The position numbers and the translations under genes were made by a program. From Sulfitobacter sp. M05 (GTDB lineage: Bacteria > Pseudomonadota > Alphaproteobacteria > Rhodobacterales > Rhodobacteraceae): a DNA stretch of 64,000 nucleotides. The number at the start of each line of letters is the position of its first letter. Position 1 is the stretch's first letter. Positions 61,388-64,000 of the stretch are shown piece after piece. The stretch is from contig NZ_JABEDH010000004.1 of the NCBI RefSeq assembly GCF_029285175.1, positions 62,001-126,000 on the forward strand, given 5' to 3'. Under the pieces are notes generated by a model. The model did no database searches, was not told the origin of the DNA, and saw nothing but the letters and a program-made list of their open reading frames with translations.

Positions 61388-62714
61388 GGCGCAGGTTGCG
61401 GTTTTAGGCGCGGGGCCGGCGGGCGCGGTTACGGCGCGCCAGATGGGGCTGGCCGGTCTGGATGTTGTCTTGATTGATCCTTTCGTGCCCGTCACCGGCC
61501 ACCAGATCGAGAGCTTTCCAGCCTCTGGCGCACCTTTGGCAGAAGAAACCGGTCTGCTGCGTTTTTTTTGTGAAGCAAGTGACGGCCCGGCAGAGGCGAT
61601 GCACATGCAATGGCGTGACAGCCCGGAGACCCGCAGGTTTGAGGGCAAGGGGCCGTTGTTGCTGCATCGCGAGTCTCTGCATGTGGCGCTGCGCGAGGAG
61701 GCGGGGCGGCATACCACCCTTTTGCAAGCGCGGGTACAAAAGATCATAACATCCGTCCACGGGGCCAGGGTACGGACCAGTGCTGGCGAGGTCTGTGCCG
61801 ATTTGGTGATTGATGCTCGGGGACGGCAGGCGCGCAAACAGCACAAGACCGATCTGACCGCTTTGCCTTTCGCGGCGCAGGGTAACCTGCCGGCGTTCTC
61901 AATGTGGCTTGAGGCGATGACGCAAGGGTGGATTTGGGTCAGTGCCCTGCCGGATGGCACCCTGCACGGGGCGGTGTTCCAGCCGCCCGAGGTGCTTGCG
62001 GGGATGGGGGCAGAGGAGCGTTTAACCTATCTTGCGGCCCGCTTTTCCCGCTCTGCCAACCTAAACCAGCTGCACGGCATCGCCGCAGGGAAACCGATGG
62101 CCGCCGGATTTTCTGCGGTGGATGGTCCGCTTGTGTCCGCGCGCCATCTTCTGGTTGGGGATGCCGCATTGGCGCGAGATCCGATCGCTTCGCACGGGCT
62201 GGTACATGCGCTGCGCAGCGGGGTTCAGGCGGCTGTGGCGGCAAAGACGATTCTTGACCCGGATTTAGACACCCGTGCTGCGCATAGCTTCTTGCGCCAT
62301 AAACACCGTGCTGCCGTTGCTGCGGCGCGGCTTGCAACCCAAGGTGCCTATGCTGATCAATGTCGTTTCAAGACCAAGTTTTGGGCGGATAGGCCGTTGC
62401 CGGAACCACCCGCCGCCTTGCCACGGGTCACGCAGGGGCTGGTCACATTGGCCGCACCGCTAACCCGCGCTGCGGTGTTGGGGCACGACAGGATCCACTG
62501 GGCACCGGCAATCAAGCTGCTTGCGGTGGATGACTTTCTGACAGAGGCAGGGGGGCTGAACGCGCTGGATGTCGCGGCGGCCTGTCGCCCTGCGGCTTCT
62601 CTGCATGAGGTTGCAAACCGGCTGGGCCGGCAACATGATAGGCGGCTTGTCTTTCGCGTTCTGGAGCGTCTCACCCTTGGCGGAGCCTTTGCTCAGGCAG
62701 GGCTGAGCGTTTGA
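61374..62714 (+). CDS. LodB/QhpG-like FAD-dependent monooxygenase
   Basis: A 446-residue flavoprotein of the tryptophan halogenase-like/LodB group. The FAD motif is VAVLGAGPAGAVTARQMGLAG at residues 9-27 (given in part: VLGAGPAGAVTARQ), the second flavin motif LLVGDAALARDPIASHG at about 262 lacks the halogenase lysine/WxWxIP signature. LodB and QhpG hydroxylate the protein tryptophan that becomes a tryptophylquinone. Placement directly after the QhpD-like maturase gene, with a 14-base overlap, reproduces the qhp pairing of radical SAM and flavin monooxygenase. ATG at 61374 is preferred to the TTG just before it. Its 3' end overlaps the convergent regulator gene by 22 bases. Confidence 0.82.
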   Translation: MLSHKAQVAVLGAGPAGAVTARQMGLAGLDVVLIDPFVPVTGHQIESFPASGAPLAEETGLLRFFCEASDGPAEAMHMQWRDSPETRRFEGKGPLLLHRESLHVALREEAGRHTTLLQARVQKIITSVHGARVRTSAGEVCADLVIDARGRQARKQHKTDLTALPFAAQGNLPAFSMWLEAMTQGWIWVSALPDGTLHGAVFQPPEVLAGMGAEERLTYLAARFSRSANLNQLHGIAAGKPMAAGFSAVDGPLVSARHLLVGDAALARDPIASHGLVHALRSGVQAAVAAKTILDPDLDTRAAHSFLRHKHRAAVAAARLATQGAYADQCRFKTKFWADRPLPEPPAALPRVTQGLVTLAAPLTRAAVLGHDRIHWAPAIKLLAVDDFLTEAGGLNALDVAAACRPAASLHEVANRLGRQHDRRLVFRVLERLTLGGAFAQAGLSV

Positions 62715-64000
62715 ACAAGGGTGGCGGCGCGTTGGGTGTCCCAGCCCTGATCGTCAGAGGCCATTTTCAGCAGTGCCTTTTGCACCGCCTGCACCGTATC
62801 GGGACCCGGATCGGCCATGGCGATGTCGCATTGGGCGCGCAGGGCCAAGGTCAGGGCACCGGCGCGGGTTGCACTTGCCAAGGCTTCCTGACGCAGCTGG
62901 CGGGCCATCAGCTCCTCTCCGCGCGCGGCGGCAACTTGCGCCCGTAAGCGTAGTAACTCCGGTGCTGTCCAGGTCTCGCCGGTGGACATTTCAAGCGCGG
63001 CCCCCTCTGACAGGGCGGCCTCAGCTCCGTCAATATCATTGGCCCGCAAGGAAACATCCGCAATGAGGGAGGCCAGCAAGGGCCCGTAATTAAACGGATT
63101 TACCTTGCGAAATTCTTTGATCCGCAAGGCAAGATCGGACATCTCGGCAGGTTTTGGTGGCTCGGGCCGCAGGCACAGATGGGTTACAAAAGGAAACAGA
63201 AGAGCAACCGCCCGCATTACCCGGATATCGTGTTTCTCTCCCAGTTCAATCGCTTCGCTGGCAATAATCGAAAGCTCTGTGCCGTGCCGTGCAAGTGCCC
63301 CCAACATCACACGAAATGCCATCGCCTGTGCCATCGAATGGGCGTGACCGATTTCACGTGAATGTTCGATCGAGAAGGTCCCGAAATGGCGCGATTTGCG
63401 CAGATCACCGGTAAGCCAGTTTGACATGCACAGGAAGACGGCGCAGATTTCCGCATGGTCATAGCCATGTGCATGGGCCAGATGCAGATGGGCCTCCTTG
63501 TCGTATTGCGACAGGGCCATGTTCAGATTGCGCTGCGCTGTCACCTGATCAGAGCGGTGAAATGCCACAGCACCAATGGCGCGGGTGCCAATCATCACAA
63601 AGGTTTTCTCGCGGTTTCGGCGGGCGGTTTCCAACAGTGTTTCGGCGTATTCCTGCGCCCGAGGATAGTTGGCGCGCACCAGCGAATGGGCATAAAGCCC
63701 GTTCAGCGCCAGAAGCTCGGTCTTGCTGTCGCCCAGTTCACGGGCCAGCTGTACGGCCTGCGTGCCAAGGTCGGCGCTGGCGTCTGTTGCAATGCCAAAT
63801 CGCGACCGTTCCACCGAGGCAAGTCCGGTGATGATGCGCAAGTGTTCCTGTTTGTGCGCGCTGGTTTCTGGCAGGCGCTGAATGGCGGCATTGGCCATTT
63901 CAAGGAAATGCCCGGCCTCAAGCAGGGCAGAACGCTTTAACAGGCTTTCTCCGGCTTTCAGCGCGAGTATCACTGTGTTTTCCCAATTGCGCGCGACATG
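62693..64000 (-). CDS. TPR-repeat regulator, C-terminal part (5' beyond window)
   Basis: The reading frame is open to the right edge, so at least 435 C-terminal residues are visible and the true start is outside; an internal GTG at 63973 is not a likely start because coding continues above it (ARNWENTVILALKAGE). The visible part is all helical with repeats such as YERA/LARSALLEAGHFLEMAN, ARELGDSKTELLALNGLYAH and RAQVAAARGEELMARQL, matching the C-terminal repeats of large AAA-TPR regulators (adenylate/guanylate-cyclase-containing or MalT-like). The effector or DNA-binding domain is therefore not seen. It is convergent with the quinoprotein-like operon and may regulate it, but this is only proximity. 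Confidence 0.75.
   Translation of the reverse strand, partial: HVARNWENTVILALKAGESLLKRSALLEAGHFLEMANAAIQRLPETSAHKQEHLRIITGLASVERSRFGIATDASADLGTQAVQLARELGDSKTELLALNGLYAHSLVRANYPRAQEYAETLLETARRNREKTFVMIGTRAIGAVAFHRSDQVTAQRNLNMALSQYDKEAHLHLAHAHGYDHAEICAVFLCMSNWLTGDLRKSRHFGTFSIEHSREIGHAHSMAQAMAFRVMLGALARHGTELSIIASEAIELGEKHDIRVMRAVALLFPFVTHLCLRPEPPKPAEMSDLALRIKEFRKVNPFNYGPLLASLIADVSLRANDIDGAEAALSEGAALEMSTGETWTAPELLRLRAQVAAARGEELMARQLRQEALASATRAGALTLALRAQCDIAMADPGPDTVQAVQKALLKMASDDQGWDTQRAATLVQTLSPA

Noticed and set aside
61374..62714. Tryptophan halogenase function for the flavoprotein
   Set aside because: The halogenase WxWxIP and catalytic Lys signatures are not visible; proximity to a QhpD-like maturase favours LodB/QhpG.
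1..64000. tRNA, rRNA or CRISPR array
   Set aside because: No regularly spaced repeats, tRNA-like cloverleaf motifs or rRNA segments were noticed in the intergenic regions; a covariance-model scan was not possible.

Overview
The window is a gene-dense, GC-rich chromosomal segment of an alphaproteobacterium, most likely a marine Rhodobacteraceae (Roseobacter group). This is inferred from gene content: TAXI-type TRAP transport, an Entner-Doudoroff gene set with LacI-type operators, a ugp glycerol-phosphate importer, many CoA-dependent catabolic operons, and a self-sufficient reductive dehalogenase of a kind already known in this family. No rRNA, tRNA, CRISPR array, prophage or complete insertion sequence was seen. 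About 48 protein genes are supported; both window ends cut a gene.

Layout. 1-8195 (+): a beta-oxidation operon (FadJ-like enzyme, thiolase, two dissimilar acyl-CoA dehydrogenases, hotdog thioesterase, enoyl-CoA hydratase, CoA ligase). 8227-13207 (-): ribulose-phosphate epimerase, a UDP-sugar epimerase, and a 1067-residue fusion of a cobalamin reductive dehalogenase with its own flavin/2Fe-2S reductase. 13309-14223 (+): a class IV aminotransferase whose stop codon lies on the edge of a 343-bp MITE-like element with perfect inverted ends. 14593-22395: glycerate kinase, UDP-glucose dehydrogenase, sulfatase-family hydrolase, VOC-bicupin protein, hydroxyacid dehydrogenase and an orphan iron-binding protein. 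22647-28474 (+): gap, aldehyde dehydrogenase, SDR, edd and eda, with LacI-type palindromes before gap and edd. 28490-41070: a GntR-controlled catabolic island with a two-component flavin monooxygenase, alpha/beta hydrolase, aldehyde dehydrogenase, TAXI TRAP transporter, CoA ligase and ThDP enzyme. 41216-44129: RsgA GTPase and two DUF proteins. 44468-48639 (+): ugpBAEC. 48652-50323 (-): ArsC-like protein and a flavin hydroxylase. 50741-54635 (+): PiT phosphate transporter, CHASE-domain histidine kinase and single-domain response regulator.

54858-62714 (+): the most unusual region. Five overlapping genes encode a BBE-type flavin oxidase, a LodA-like protein, a second protein joining a Cys/Trp-rich LodA-like segment to a ferritin-like diiron domain, a QhpD-like radical SAM/SPASM enzyme and a LodB/QhpG-like flavoprotein. 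This resembles a system that builds a protein-derived tryptophylquinone or thioether cofactor, in an arrangement I do not recognise from characterised systems. A convergent TPR regulator gene runs off the right edge.

How they work together: fatty and organic acids enter by the first operon; sugar acids pass through the Entner-Doudoroff genes; the GntR island probably imports a small cyclic or organic acid substrate, opens it with reduced flavin and oxidises the aldehyde; Ugp and PiT supply phosphate. The quinoprotein-like operon and the dehalogenase are specialised additions. All function calls are by sequence reading only; no database search was possible.
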